Shown: positions 1-9,080, numbered from the stretch's first letter. The stretch: DNA of 64,000 nt from Glaciecola siphonariae (GCF_042652645.1 NZ_JBHSGU010000029.1:1-64000), one strand, 5' to 3'. A program made the numbers and translations. Notes: generated from the letters alone by a model not told the origin.

Positions 1-236
1 GTTTCTTGTTGCCAAGAAACGATATAAATTTTGTCGTAGACACTCTTAATGAGTGCCCACACAGATTGTCTTGTTATAAATTGTTAAAGAGCTGTCGTGC
101 GAAGTTTTTGAAACGAGTTTCGAAAACTTCTTGCGGAAGGTGACTAACATTACCTAAAGCGGTTTGTTAAGTCGTGCCTTGCTGCACGTTCGCAATATCT
201 GCGAATCGCTTCAGAGGTAACCCTCTCAAGCGGGAT
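1..236 (-). other. rRNA operon leader (upstream of 16S rRNA)
   Basis: Read on the minus strand, this stretch carries the conserved 16S leader with the boxA antitermination element at 81-92, followed by a segment (about 50-70) very like the E. coli leader region that reads CAATCTGTGTGGGCAC. A perfect 8-bp stem with a 4-base loop lies at 1-20. The start of 16S itself is not in the window and should lie just left of position 1. The leader is expected to recruit Nus factors and take part in RNase III processing. There is no protein-coding content. Confidence 0.88.
81..92 (-). promoter_or_regulatory. boxA antitermination element
   Basis: The minus strand reads GCTCTTTAACAA, identical to the core of the enterobacterial rrn leader boxA, which binds NusB/S10 and makes the transcription complex resistant to Rho. 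nusB itself is encoded in this window at 31411-31833. Confidence 0.88.
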
Positions 237-240
237 GCGT

Positions 241-268
241 ATCTTACAGACTTGCATCAGGGAGTCAA
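241..268 (-). promoter_or_regulatory. rrn promoter, proximal (P2-like)
   Basis: On the minus strand, -35 TTGACT (263-268), a 16-bp spacer and -10 TAAGAT (241-246), followed by a GC-rich discriminator. An AT-rich tract at 270-300 upstream looks like an UP element. The 16-bp spacer and GC-rich discriminator are typical of stringently controlled rRNA promoters. Confidence 0.8.
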
Positions 269-391
269 GCTTTTAATTTAAAATTTCTAAATTAATATTT
301 GCTTGAAACCCGCTTCAAACAAGGCCTTGACGAACATGCTTAATAACTCACCTAAGCGCGTTCGTTTGACTTGTCCTTGAAGCGAGCGCGC

Positions 392-419
392 ATTTTACAG
401 AGATAGAAAACTGGGTCAA
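392..419 (-). promoter_or_regulatory. rrn promoter, distal (P1-like)
   Basis: On the minus strand, -35 TTGACC (414-419), a 16-bp spacer and -10 TAAAAT (392-397), then a GC-rich discriminator (GCGCGCTCGC). It lies 151 bp upstream of the second promoter with the same architecture, giving the usual tandem arrangement. The sequence from about 420 to 770 is AT-rich and holds no credible gene; Fis sites would be expected here but I cannot assign them. Confidence 0.8.
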
Positions 420-770
420 CTACTTTTTCAAACATTAAAACCAAGTGCACAAAAAAACTACAACACGACGTACACACAACTTGTGTTGCATTGGCTTGAC
501 TAACGCTGTAAAGATAATTGGAGAAAAGGTGAAAGAGCAATGAAGACACTTAGCTGAAAGTTGCATAGCTGAATGAGGTCGTTATGCAGAGATGATGTGT
601 TTGAAGTGAAAGTCTAAGAACAAAGTATAGTTAAAAATCTAAGGTCAAAATCTATCGGACCCCTTTTACTTACCAAGCGATTAAGAATGTTGACCTTAAT
701 CATGTTCGGTATTAATGCTGCTGCCTATGACTCACCTTAGTGTGAGCCAAAGACAACAAAAAATGAGCGT

Positions 771-1331
771 TTAGCCTAGACGTCTTCGACGAATAAGCAT
801 TAAGGCCACGATCATCCCAATGGCACTCAGCGCCGGTGCGCTGACAGCTTCGGCATCAGTAACACTAATAGAGTTGCTCACCAAACTGTCACTGAAATCG
901 AACACATCTAATAAGACTTCACCGCTAACGAGGTTTTCTATATACGCATAGAAAAAATCAGCGTCTTGGTCGTATTCTAAAATTATCTCGAAGTCGTCGC
1001 TGAAAAATGACAACGCAAACGACACGATGCCGTCTTCTAATACGTCGAAGGTATATACCTCGAACACATCAAAGTTTGATAAATCAGATGCAGCAAACGA
1101 TATCCCAGCGAATGCGTCCATAAAAGCGAATGACTCACTCGGCGATGCCAAATCGGTAAACACTAATAAGCTGTTGGTATCCACTTCCGCATTATCTGAT
1201 GACAATGCAAAATCTAGTTGAATATCGTCGTAGATAAATTGTTGAGATAATATACTCGCGTTGCTAGACACTGAAATCAGAGCCAATGCGACACCCATTA
1301 GCGTGCTCTTCATAACTTTTGAGAAATGCAT
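771..1331 (-). CDS. Secreted acidic protein with PEP-CTERM-like tail
   Basis: 186 aa, no recognised catalytic family. The N-terminus is a signal peptide (MKSTLMGVALALISVSSNA). The body is very acidic and rich in Phe, Asp and Ser and contains no Cys. The C-terminus has the three-part layout of exosortase sorting signals: a VSAPA box, a hydrophobic helix (about 165-179) and an RRRR cluster at the very end. In PEP-CTERM systems such tails are removed by an exosortase and the protein goes to the surface or matrix. AAGGAAG just upstream supports the ATG at 1331. A second protein of this kind lies at 2650. The function of the body is unknown. Confidence 0.7.
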   Translation of the reverse strand: MHFSKVMKSTLMGVALALISVSSNASILSQQFIYDDIQLDFALSSDNAEVDTNSLLVFTDLASPSESFAFMDAFAGISFAASDLSNFDVFEVYTFDVLEDGIVSFALSFFSDDFEIILEYDQDADFFYAYIENLVSGEVLLDVFDFSDSLVSNSISVTDAEAVSAPALSAIGMIVALMLIRRRRLG

Positions 1332-1516
1332 ACTTCTTCCTTAACTTCTTTATAAGATTAACGTCTTGTTAACAAGTTAAGGCAAAACTGCCTGTTATCG
1401 TATTACTATCTTTATTTACGCGTTTATGGTTTTTTTATGAAAAATTGTAAAATAATCTGACACTGCAAAATAACATAACTCGCCGTGCTAGCGTAGCACC
1501 TGCCAGCATATTGTAC

Positions 1517-2335
1517 TTACAGCTTTGCATCGTCTGTTTGTTTGTCTGACTCTAGCTCATCTTTTAAAGGCTCGATGAAGTCTGCATCTTCGTCAGCCTC
1601 TCCAACAACATCCTCAAGCGTCACTTTGTCTACACTTTTAAATGTATTGAAGGGCCCGGCAAGCGCATACAAAACAAACACGATGAACAAGACTAAGGAA
1701 GGCGCTGTAGCCACAATTATAAATACTAGAATCACGACTAATATTGCTACAAACGGCACCTTGCCGTGCCAATCCACCTCTTTAAAACTATTGTATTTAA
1801 AATTACTCACCATCAATAGGCCCGATAGCCCAGTTATGATGGCGACTAACCACCCAAAGTCATTTCCTGATATTTCGTAGTCAATGCCGCACCAGACCAT
1901 GCCAGCCACTAATGCGGCCGAAGCCGGAGACGCTAATCCTTGAAAAAAGCGTTTATCGGCTATACCCACTTGAGTATTAAAGCGCGCCAAGCGAAGCGCT
2001 GCACCAGCTACATATATAAAAGCTGCCAACCAACCAATCTTGCCAAGATCAGTAAGTCCGTAATTGTATGCTACAAGGGCGGGCGCGACACCGAATGAGA
2101 CCATATCTGCCATTGAGTCATATTCGGCGCCAAATGCAGATTGAGTATTGGTGATACGCGCTACGCGACCGTCTAATCCATCAAAAATCATCGCAACAAA
2201 TATCGCAATCGCGGCATTTTCAAAGTTGCCGTTCATAGACATGACAACGGCATAGAAACCTGAGAATAAACCTGCTGTTGTTAATAAATTTGGTAGTAAA
2301 TATATACCACGACGAGTTGGCTTGGTGTCAGACAT
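1517..2335 (-). CDS. pssA: CDP-diacylglycerol--serine O-phosphatidyltransferase
   Basis: 272 aa membrane enzyme of the CDP-alcohol phosphatidyltransferase family, making phosphatidylserine from CDP-diacylglycerol and serine, the first step to phosphatidylethanolamine. The family signature is intact: D52-G53, D55-G56, A59-R60, G69, D73 and D77. Several hydrophobic helices follow. The last 40 residues or so are a highly acidic, probably disordered cytoplasmic tail. AGGGAG upstream supports the ATG at 2335. It is a monocistronic gene between two secreted-protein genes. Confidence 0.92.
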   Translation of the reverse strand: MSDTKPTRRGIYLLPNLLTTAGLFSGFYAVVMSMNGNFENAAIAIFVAMIFDGLDGRVARITNTQSAFGAEYDSMADMVSFGVAPALVAYNYGLTDLGKIGWLAAFIYVAGAALRLARFNTQVGIADKRFFQGLASPASAALVAGMVWCGIDYEISGNDFGWLVAIITGLSGLLMVSNFKYNSFKEVDWHGKVPFVAILVVILVFIIVATAPSLVLFIVFVLYALAGPFNTFKSVDKVTLEDVVGEADEDADFIEPLKDELESDKQTDDAKL

Positions 2336-2595
2336 ATGTTCTCCCTTTTCGTAAATTGTATCGCATTTTGAACTGCATGTTCAGTGTGCATATGAGTTTT
2401 CTTTTTTGGCATCTTTTACAGCAGCACAGCTTTACTAACACAGATGAGTAAAAGAGGCGTACTCAGCGAACAAAATTACATATAGATTGACGTGCTGTAT
2501 CTAAAAAGCGACAATCGTCAAAGTTTTTTACAATAGGTATGTTTAGCAGTTAATTTTAATTGCTAACCACCTGAAAAATAATAGATTTAAATATA
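2336..2595. other. Divergent intergenic region pssA / secreted protein
   Basis: A 314-bp gap (to 2649) between divergent genes. It must hold the pssA promoter, which I cannot assign. Its right half contains an inverted repeat (2543-2566) and a -24/-12 element (2596-2611), listed separately. I see no small ORF or RNA gene. Confidence 0.6.
2543..2566. repeat. Inverted repeat, candidate activator site
   Basis: TTAGCA (2543-2548) and TGCTAA (2561-2566) form a perfect inverted repeat across a 12-bp AT-rich spacer. The repeat is centred about 67 bp before the start predicted from the -24/-12 element, a plausible place for a sigma-54 enhancer-binding protein. Its role is inferred. Confidence 0.45.
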
Positions 2596-2611
2596 TGGCT
2601 TAGTTTTTGCT
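2596..2611 (+). promoter_or_regulatory. Sigma-54-type -24/-12 promoter
   Basis: TGGC (2596-2599) and TTGCT (2607-2611) put the GG and GC dinucleotides exactly 12 bp apart, the spacing required by RpoN holoenzyme. The predicted start is near 2622, leaving a 28-base leader before the ATG at 2650. The middle of the -24 element deviates from consensus (CTT instead of CAC). Part of it is also a small inverted repeat, GCTTAG/CTAAGC (2598-2615). Confidence 0.6.
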
Positions 2612-2649
2612 AAGCTGTTCAGCAGATGATAATAACCAACGGAAGAGTT

Positions 2650-3540
2650 ATGAAGTTAAAGTTTTTAGGACTAGCAAGCATTTTATTGAGTGCTTCATTC
2701 GTCACCATGGCCTCACAGTCGACTGCCGGAGCGAAGTGGAGCTTCTTGTCTAGCGACAACGACACCAATAATCACATATCTGGCTCAGGGGCACATACAT
2801 CACTACATGGCTCAAAAGATGGCGTTTCGCTCGATATTACTGGTTGGTCGTCTGCCCTTCACGGCGGACAAAGCTATTGTGGCACCGCTGCCAACGACCG
2901 ATGTGTTTTACGCTCAAAACTCACTCGGTACAATAAAGGTGGTTTAGGCGTCATTAATATCGACGAAACAGATGACGAGCCAAATCATTCAATCGACAAT
3001 AACGCTAACGATTTCGATATGATATTGCTAACCTTCAGTGAAGCAGTAAACATCTCTGCAATCCACACTGGCTGGAACTTTAGCTATACCGCTGGCGCTG
3101 AAACCTCAGGTACTGGTGATGATGAAAGAAGATGGAACCATGCTAATGCTTCTGCGCTTGCCTACACTGGTAATGGAACTCCTCCTGCGTTTTCCACCTA
3201 CCCCGATTCTAGTACACAATACAGAACTTGGAGCGACATTGCAGGTGATGGCTGGAACAGTATCGCTGACAACGCCAGGACAGTAAACAAGTCTGGCCAG
3301 ATTGGAAACATTCCAATTACCAATAACTTGTTCTCACGTTTTTGGTTATTGGGTGCTGCGCACGTACTTGACCAGCACAATATGGGTTCGTCAACCGACC
3401 ATATCAAAATTTCTGGTGTGACTTTCCATAAGCAACAAAGCGGTACGCCAGACTCATCTACGCCGGTTAATGCGCCTGCCTCCATCGCGCTGCTAATTGC
3501 TGCTGGTATTGTAGCACTGAGACGAAAAAAACAGAGCTAG
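2650..3540 (+). CDS. Exosortase-dependent surface protein, XDP1-like
   Basis: 296 aa from the ATG at 2650, chosen because GGAAG precedes it and the signal peptide (MKLKFLGLASILLSASFVTMA) starts there; an in-frame ATG at 2626 lacks these. The body has a Gly/Asn/Ser-rich central part with GLGVINIDETDDEPNHSIDN and DMILLTFSEAV, features I associate with the XDP1 exosortase-substrate family. The C-terminus is a sorting signal: VNAPA box, hydrophobic helix, RRKK. A sigma-54-type promoter lies just upstream and a strong terminator follows. Assignment to XDP1 is from memory; the surface or matrix location is inferred. Confidence 0.7.
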   Translation: MKLKFLGLASILLSASFVTMASQSTAGAKWSFLSSDNDTNNHISGSGAHTSLHGSKDGVSLDITGWSSALHGGQSYCGTAANDRCVLRSKLTRYNKGGLGVINIDETDDEPNHSIDNNANDFDMILLTFSEAVNISAIHTGWNFSYTAGAETSGTGDDERRWNHANASALAYTGNGTPPAFSTYPDSSTQYRTWSDIAGDGWNSIADNARTVNKSGQIGNIPITNNLFSRFWLLGAAHVLDQHNMGSSTDHIKISGVTFHKQQSGTPDSSTPVNAPASIALLIAAGIVALRRKKQS

Positions 3541-3560
3541 TCTTTAACTAACACTGAACG

Positions 3561-3587
3561 AAAAGGCGGAATTTCCGCCTTTTTTTA
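3561..3587 (+). terminator. Rho-independent terminator
   Basis: The stem AAAGGCGGAA/TTCCGCCTTT is followed by a T-run, 20 bp after the stop of the XDP1-like gene. It separates that gene from the TPR gene starting at 3625. Confidence 0.88.
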
Positions 3588-3624
3588 TGTAAACTCAAAA
3601 TTGGTCTATTGATTGTTAAAGCAC

Positions 3625-6393
3625 ATGAAACATATATTTCTCGTTATACTTATTGTTCCTTTTTTGAGCTTGGCTCAAGTAGAAGACAATTATGAAAAAG
3701 CCAATATCGCGTTCAGCGAAAATCAATTTGATGAAGCATACATCTATTTAAAGAACAGTCTAAATGAAGATGCGAATCATCTTCCTAGCAAGATTCTAAT
3801 GGGAAAAGTGCTCGCTATATCATTTATTTACGACGATGCTATTGATGAATTTTTTGAAGCACTAAGCGCCGGTGCTGACCCAAATTTGGTTATCGACTTT
3901 CTAGGCAATGCGTTACTTGTAGAAGGACGGTTTGAAGAGGCCATCGGTCTTTCGTCATCAGGATTAAGCACAAAAAATCGCGCGCTGCTCTCTGCAATTC
4001 AAGCAAAAGCAAACAGCAGTTTAGGTAATAGCGATGAAGCTCGCTCGCAGTTTGAACAAGCGATTAATTTAGATGCTAGCAACTCTGCCATTTTTGATGC
4101 TTATGCTAAATTCGAGCTTTCCCTCGACAATATAGATGCTGCAATATCTCTTTCTCAGCGAGCAATAGCTTTAGATATGAATAACGTTGAAGCCTATCGG
4201 ACGCTTGCAAATGCCTACAGTGAAAACTCCGATGTTGAGAATTATCTCGCCAGCCTTATAAAGGGCTTAGAAATAGATGATACTCAACCTCTTTTGTTGC
4301 GAGACTTGGTATCTGCCTATGTAAAGCTAGAGCGATTTGAAGATGCAGAGCAAGTCTTAAACAAAATTCTTTCGTCTTCATCGGCCAATCCAATGGCACG
4401 ATTGTTACTAAGCTGGGTGCAAGCGCAGCTAGGTAAAAATGAATTATCTCAAAATACCTTGGAAGACTTAGTAAACTACCTCAGTCTTATCGACTCCGAC
4501 AGTGTAGCAACGGGCGATGGCCTAATTTATATCGCGGGCTTGGCAAACTACGCCTCAGGCAATATCGAAGCGGCTCGGCAAAATCTGCAAACATATATTA
4601 CAAAGCAGCCTCAAAATTTTAATGCCTCGATATTGCTGAGCGATATTTATGAAAATGAGGGAAGCGTGCCCTCAGCAATCGCCGTACTAGAAAAATTCAG
4701 AGATAGAGCAAACACGGATATAGAGTTTGCAGACAAGCTTTGTTCTTTGTACATAAAAGCGAGACTTAACCATAAATGCACGTCGTTAGTCAGTCAGCTC
4801 AAAAAAACCTTTAGCAGCGATGACCGGCTTATCGTCATTGAAGCAAAAGTACTTGCAGCGCGTGGCAAAATCGACGAGGCGCTAGGCAAATTAGACACCG
4901 TGCAAGCAGAGTCAGAAAGGGTGACCGTTGAAAAGGCGATACTGGCATTGAAAGTCAACAAGTTTGAAGAGGCAGAAGCGCTCATCAAATCTCTTTTGGT
5001 GTCGGGCGAGCGCAACAATGACTATCTGAACGTACTTGCGGGTGTATATATCAAAAAAGGTGACTCTCAGCAGGCACAAGCACTGGTAAACGAAATACTG
5101 GATAAAAATCCGTCGCACTATTCGGCAAGGTTTAATCAGGCTTCATTATTTGCCAGCGCTAACCGCTTCACAGATTCAAAGCGCATATTAGAAATCTTAA
5201 ACACCGAACAACCAAGAGAGTTGCAAGTGTTGTTGTTGTTGGCGAAAGTGGAGAAGGGACTCGGAAACTTAGAACAGGCCTTAGTGTATGTAGAGAACGC
5301 TTTGGATATAAGTGCTGAACTGTCGCAGGCGAAGATTGAACAAGCTGAGATTTACGGTTTGCTAGGGAATTACAAGCGCGCGTTGCAGATACTGAATCCA
5401 CTTGTTAAAGATAATTTTCTTGACCCCGATTATCTCGCACGACGAGCAGATTTATTGATCAGAATGAACGATTTAAGTGCTGCCAAACGAGATTTAGATA
5501 CATTGTTTGGCATTTTTGCAAATGACGGCAACGAATTATTGCAGCTCTCTTACTTTCAAAGACGTGCAAACGACCGTCAAGGTGCACTCAAGAGCATAGA
5601 TCGTGCGCTTGAATTATCGCCTCAAGCCTATTTTCCACTTCTAGAAAAAGTAAAGCTCTCATTAGAGCTTGGAGAACTTGACGCTGCAAAATCGACTATG
5701 CGCGTATTAAAAAATACGCATGACAATACAGCAGATATCGCAATGCTGCGTGGTGATGTCATGATGGCAGAAAATCAATTCGACAAAGCGACAGAAGCTT
5801 ATCAAGATGCCATTGAACAAGATCCTAATTTTGGCCAAGCATTGTTAAAACGTTATGAATTGGCGAAAAGAGGCTTTCAGACTGACCAATTTATTAAATT
5901 TGCAGAAGACCATCTGGCAACTAACAGTAATGCAAATTTAATGAAGCACCTGTTAGGAGATTTATACCTCGAGATAAATCAAGCGGATGCTGCTAAAAAA
6001 CACTACAGCGAGTTACTCACTCAAACGCGTTATCGAAATTTAGCTTATATTATGAATAATCTGGCAAATATTTATATTAATGAGGGGGATTATCAAAACG
6101 CCTATGAACTTGCTCTCAAAGCCAATGAGCGACTGCCGAATAATCAGGCAATCACCGACACTTTAGGTTGGAGTTTGGTCAAACTCAATCGTCTTGACAG
6201 TGGTCTAAACTATTTGCGACAGGCATTTGCGATGAGCACCGCCGACCCTGCTGTGCGCTATCACATTGGATATACGCTAGCAAAGCTCGGCAGAAAGTCA
6301 GAAGCTATTAGAGAACTTACAAACCTGCTTGAGCAGTTCGGTGATTTCAAGGAAAGACCGTTGGCAGAAGACTTACTTGCATCATTAACCTAG
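3625..6393 (+). CDS. prsT: PrsT-like TPR protein of the PEP-CTERM system
   Basis: 922 aa from the ATG at 3625 (a TTG at 3613 is a weaker alternative; neither has a clear ribosome site). A signal peptide (MKHIFLVILIVPFLSLA) is followed by tetratricopeptide repeats along almost the whole length. The N-terminal pattern of a repeat on ALK/NSLNEDANHLPSKILMGK then GADPNLVIDFLGNALLVEGR, together with the total length, match the PrsT family that accompanies exosortase/exopolysaccharide loci. Known members are called lipoproteins, but no lipobox cysteine is present here. It sits next to two PEP-CTERM-like substrates. Its exact role is unknown; a periplasmic scaffold in export or sorting is inferred. 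Confidence 0.72.
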   Translation: MKHIFLVILIVPFLSLAQVEDNYEKANIAFSENQFDEAYIYLKNSLNEDANHLPSKILMGKVLAISFIYDDAIDEFFEALSAGADPNLVIDFLGNALLVEGRFEEAIGLSSSGLSTKNRALLSAIQAKANSSLGNSDEARSQFEQAINLDASNSAIFDAYAKFELSLDNIDAAISLSQRAIALDMNNVEAYRTLANAYSENSDVENYLASLIKGLEIDDTQPLLLRDLVSAYVKLERFEDAEQVLNKILSSSSANPMARLLLSWVQAQLGKNELSQNTLEDLVNYLSLIDSDSVATGDGLIYIAGLANYASGNIEAARQNLQTYITKQPQNFNASILLSDIYENEGSVPSAIAVLEKFRDRANTDIEFADKLCSLYIKARLNHKCTSLVSQLKKTFSSDDRLIVIEAKVLAARGKIDEALGKLDTVQAESERVTVEKAILALKVNKFEEAEALIKSLLVSGERNNDYLNVLAGVYIKKGDSQQAQALVNEILDKNPSHYSARFNQASLFASANRFTDSKRILEILNTEQPRELQVLLLLAKVEKGLGNLEQALVYVENALDISAELSQAKIEQAEIYGLLGNYKRALQILNPLVKDNFLDPDYLARRADLLIRMNDLSAAKRDLDTLFGIFANDGNELLQLSYFQRRANDRQGALKSIDRALELSPQAYFPLLEKVKLSLELGELDAAKSTMRVLKNTHDNTADIAMLRGDVMMAENQFDKATEAYQDAIEQDPNFGQALLKRYELAKRGFQTDQFIKFAEDHLATNSNANLMKHLLGDLYLEINQADAAKKHYSELLTQTRYRNLAYIMNNLANIYINEGDYQNAYELALKANERLPNNQAITDTLGWSLVKLNRLDSGLNYLRQAFAMSTADPAVRYHIGYTLAKLGRKSEAIRELTNLLEQFGDFKERPLAEDLLASLT

Positions 6394-6416
6394 CCATTAC
6401 TTAACAAGTTGGATGC

Positions 6417-6452
6417 AAAAAAGGCGCTGCCATTCACATGCAGCGCCTTTTT
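6417..6452. terminator. Bidirectional terminator
   Basis: A 12-bp stem, AAAAGGCGCTGC paired with GCAGCGCCTTTT, with a 9-base loop and A/T runs on both sides. It can end the rightward TPR gene and the leftward clpB transcript. Confidence 0.88.
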
Positions 6453-6509
6453 CGTTTTAAGTTAAGACTCAATCAGTAAGGGTATGTTAGCGAGGATAGC
6501 TAATGCGCC

Positions 6510-9080
6510 TTACGTAATTGATAGTTTGCCGTCCACAACATCAATCCTGACGGTGTCGGTCAAACCTGACTCTTTAGACAGTAACTTTTCAGCTAGCGGG
6601 TTTTCAATCTGAATTTGTATAGCGCGCTTTAATGGTCTGGCGCCAAATACTGGATCAAACCCCGCCTCTGCCAGTTTTTCTAGGGCTTGTGCGCTGATTT
6701 CAAGCTTGAAGCCCATCTCATGTAAACGTTGTCGTAAGCCAGCAAGCTGAATCTTTGCGATGGCCTTAATCTCGTCAATCGCAAGAGGATGAAAAACGAC
6801 AATATCATCAACCCGGTTGATAAACTCTGGGCGAAAATGCTGCCCTACTACTCCCATAACATCTGCTTTCATACTGTCATAGTCATGCTCGTTGGCCTTA
6901 GCTTGTATAAGGTCAGAACCTAGATTTGAAGTCATAATGATAAGGGTATTTTTAAAATCTACCGTTCGGCCCTGTCCATCGGTCAACCTGCCGTCGTCTA
7001 GCACTTGCAACAGAATATTAAATACATCGGGGTGCGCTTTTTCCACTTCATCTAGCAAAATCACCGAGTAAGGTTTTCTGCGCACCGCTTCAGTTAAATA
7101 GCCCCCCTCCTCATAGCCTACATAACCTGGAGGAGCACCCACGAGTCTTGCGACCGAGTGTTTCTCCATAAACTCAGACATATCAATGCGAATGAGCGAC
7201 TGCTCAGTATCAAACATGAAATGAGCGAGTGCTTTACAAAGCTCAGTTTTACCCACACCGGTTGGGCCTAAGAATAAAAATGAGCCTGTGGGTTTATCTG
7301 GGTCTGCCAAGCCTGCACGGGAACGACGAATGGCATTAGACACAGCTTTTACCGCCTCTGCCTGACCTACAACTCTTTTTCCAATGACCTCTTCCATGCT
7401 TACGAGCTTTTCTTTCTCACTCTCAAGCATTTTATTGACAGGAATACCCGTCCAGCGCGACAGCACGTCGGCTATTTCAATGTCTGTCACTTTATTTTTT
7501 AACAGCGTATTTTCAACGGTGTCAGCCAACGATGCCTTTTCAAGCCGTTGTTCTAGTTCTGGAATTTTTCCATATTGAAGTTCTGACATACGGTTAAGGT
7601 CGGATGCTCTGCGAGCAATATCCAAGTCAAGCTTGGCCTGCTCTAGTTCGGCTTTTATACCTTGTGTGCCCTGCATGGCATCTTTTTCACGATTCCATAC
7701 TTTATCAAGTTCAGCAAATTTGAATTCAAGTTGTTCTCTTTCTAGCTCTATTGTTTCTAAGCGTTTATGACTTGCAGCATCCGTTTCTTTAGCCAAGGCT
7801 TGCTCTTCTAATTTGAGCTGAATAATTCTGCGCTCGAGCCTGTCCATTTCTTCTGGTTTAGAATCAATCTGCATACGGATGCTAGATGCCGCTTCATCAA
7901 TCAAGTCTATTGCCTTATCGGGCAATTGCCGGTCACTGATATAACGATGCGACAAGCTTGCCGCAGCAACAATTGCAGGGTCGGTGATATCTACCGAATG
8001 ATGAAGTTCGTAGCGTTCTTTTAAACCGCGTAAAATGGCAATGGTGTCTTCCACGCTGGGCTGATCAACGATCACTTTTTGAAAACGACGCTCTAAAGCC
8101 GCATCCTTTTCGATGTACTGACGATACTCATCTAAGGTGGTCGCTCCAACACAATGCAACTCACCTCTGGCAAGTGCGGGTTTAAGCATGTTGCCGGCAT
8201 CCATTGCGCCCTCGCCTTTTCCGGCTCCTACCATGGTATGAAGTTCATCAATGAACAAAATGATGCGTCCCTCTTCTTTTGAGAGCTCATTTAGCACCGC
8301 TTTTAGGCGTTCTTCAAATTCGCCTCGATATTTCGCACCTGCCAGTAATGCGCCCATATCTAGCGATAAAACACGCTTATGTTTCAACCCTTCTGGCACT
8401 TCACCATTGATAATTCTCTGAGCTAAGCCTTCTACTATGGCGGTTTTACCAACACCAGGCTCGCCAATAAGGACAGGGTTATTTTTTGTGCGTCTTTGTA
8501 ATACTTGAACCGTTCGACGAATTTCATCATCCCTACCAATAACCGGGTCGAGCTTTCCTTGCTCAGCGCGCTCAGTAAGATCCATTGTGTATTTTTCAAG
8601 TGCCTGGCGCACGTCTTCGGCATTTTGGTCGGTGACTTTTTGTCCACCGCGAATTTTATCAATCGCTTTTTCAACTTGTCCCTTATCTAAGCCAAGTTGT
8701 TTGAGGATTGTGCCTAGTTGGCCGCTATCTTCACTTGCCGCGAGCACAAACACCTCTGATGTGATGTAGTCGTCTTTGCGCTGCTGTGAAAGTTTGTCAC
8801 ACATATTCAACAGTCGAACAGTGTCGCGCCCAAGCTGCACATCACCACCAAACCCTTGTATTTTAGGTAGTTTATCAATGGCCTCAGCAAGCGCAGACCG
8901 CAAGCTATTAACATTAACCTTAGTCTGATCGAATAATGGCCTTACACTGCCACCTTGCTGATTGAGCAGCGCTGAAAGCAGATGCACAGGCTCAATATAT
9001 TGATTGTCGCGGCCAAGCGCGAGGGACTGCGCATCAGAAATAGCAAGCTGAAATTTACTTGTAAATTTGTCTAATCGCAT
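6510..9080 (-). CDS. clpB: ATP-dependent disaggregase ClpB
   Basis: 856 aa, the usual ClpB length. It is a cytoplasmic hexameric AAA+ chaperone that extracts polypeptides from aggregates together with DnaK. Order: N-terminal Clp repeat domain (1-145), first AAA+ with Walker A GEPGVGKT near 205, a long coiled-coil middle domain (about 400-530) and second AAA+ with GPTGVGKT near 607. GGAG precedes the ATG. A sigma-32-type promoter lies in the gap to pgeF, so the gene can be induced independently of it. Confidence 0.97.
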   Translation of the reverse strand: MRLDKFTSKFQLAISDAQSLALGRDNQYIEPVHLLSALLNQQGGSVRPLFDQTKVNVNSLRSALAEAIDKLPKIQGFGGDVQLGRDTVRLLNMCDKLSQQRKDDYITSEVFVLAASEDSGQLGTILKQLGLDKGQVEKAIDKIRGGQKVTDQNAEDVRQALEKYTMDLTERAEQGKLDPVIGRDDEIRRTVQVLQRRTKNNPVLIGEPGVGKTAIVEGLAQRIINGEVPEGLKHKRVLSLDMGALLAGAKYRGEFEERLKAVLNELSKEEGRIILFIDELHTMVGAGKGEGAMDAGNMLKPALARGELHCVGATTLDEYRQYIEKDAALERRFQKVIVDQPSVEDTIAILRGLKERYELHHSVDITDPAIVAAASLSHRYISDRQLPDKAIDLIDEAASSIRMQIDSKPEEMDRLERRIIQLKLEEQALAKETDAASHKRLETIELEREQLEFKFAELDKVWNREKDAMQGTQGIKAELEQAKLDLDIARRASDLNRMSELQYGKIPELEQRLEKASLADTVENTLLKNKVTDIEIADVLSRWTGIPVNKMLESEKEKLVSMEEVIGKRVVGQAEAVKAVSNAIRRSRAGLADPDKPTGSFLFLGPTGVGKTELCKALAHFMFDTEQSLIRIDMSEFMEKHSVARLVGAPPGYVGYEEGGYLTEAVRRKPYSVILLDEVEKAHPDVFNILLQVLDDGRLTDGQGRTVDFKNTLIIMTSNLGSDLIQAKANEHDYDSMKADVMGVVGQHFRPEFINRVDDIVVFHPLAIDEIKAIAKIQLAGLRQRLHEMGFKLEISAQALEKLAEAGFDPVFGARPLKRAIQIQIENPLAEKLLSKESGLTDTVRIDVVDGKLSIT

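Noticed and set aside
352..549. 65-codon ORF over the rrn promoters
   Set aside because: It overlaps the distal rrn promoter and has no signal, family or ribosome site.
1488..1510. TGGCA-type sequence upstream of the 186-aa secreted protein on the minus strand
   Set aside because: The -12 part does not match TTGC and it lies about 170 bp from the gene.
3595..3620. Possible sigma-54 element before the PrsT-like gene (TTGG...TTGT)
   Set aside because: The -12 GC is missing and the start would fall after the ATG.
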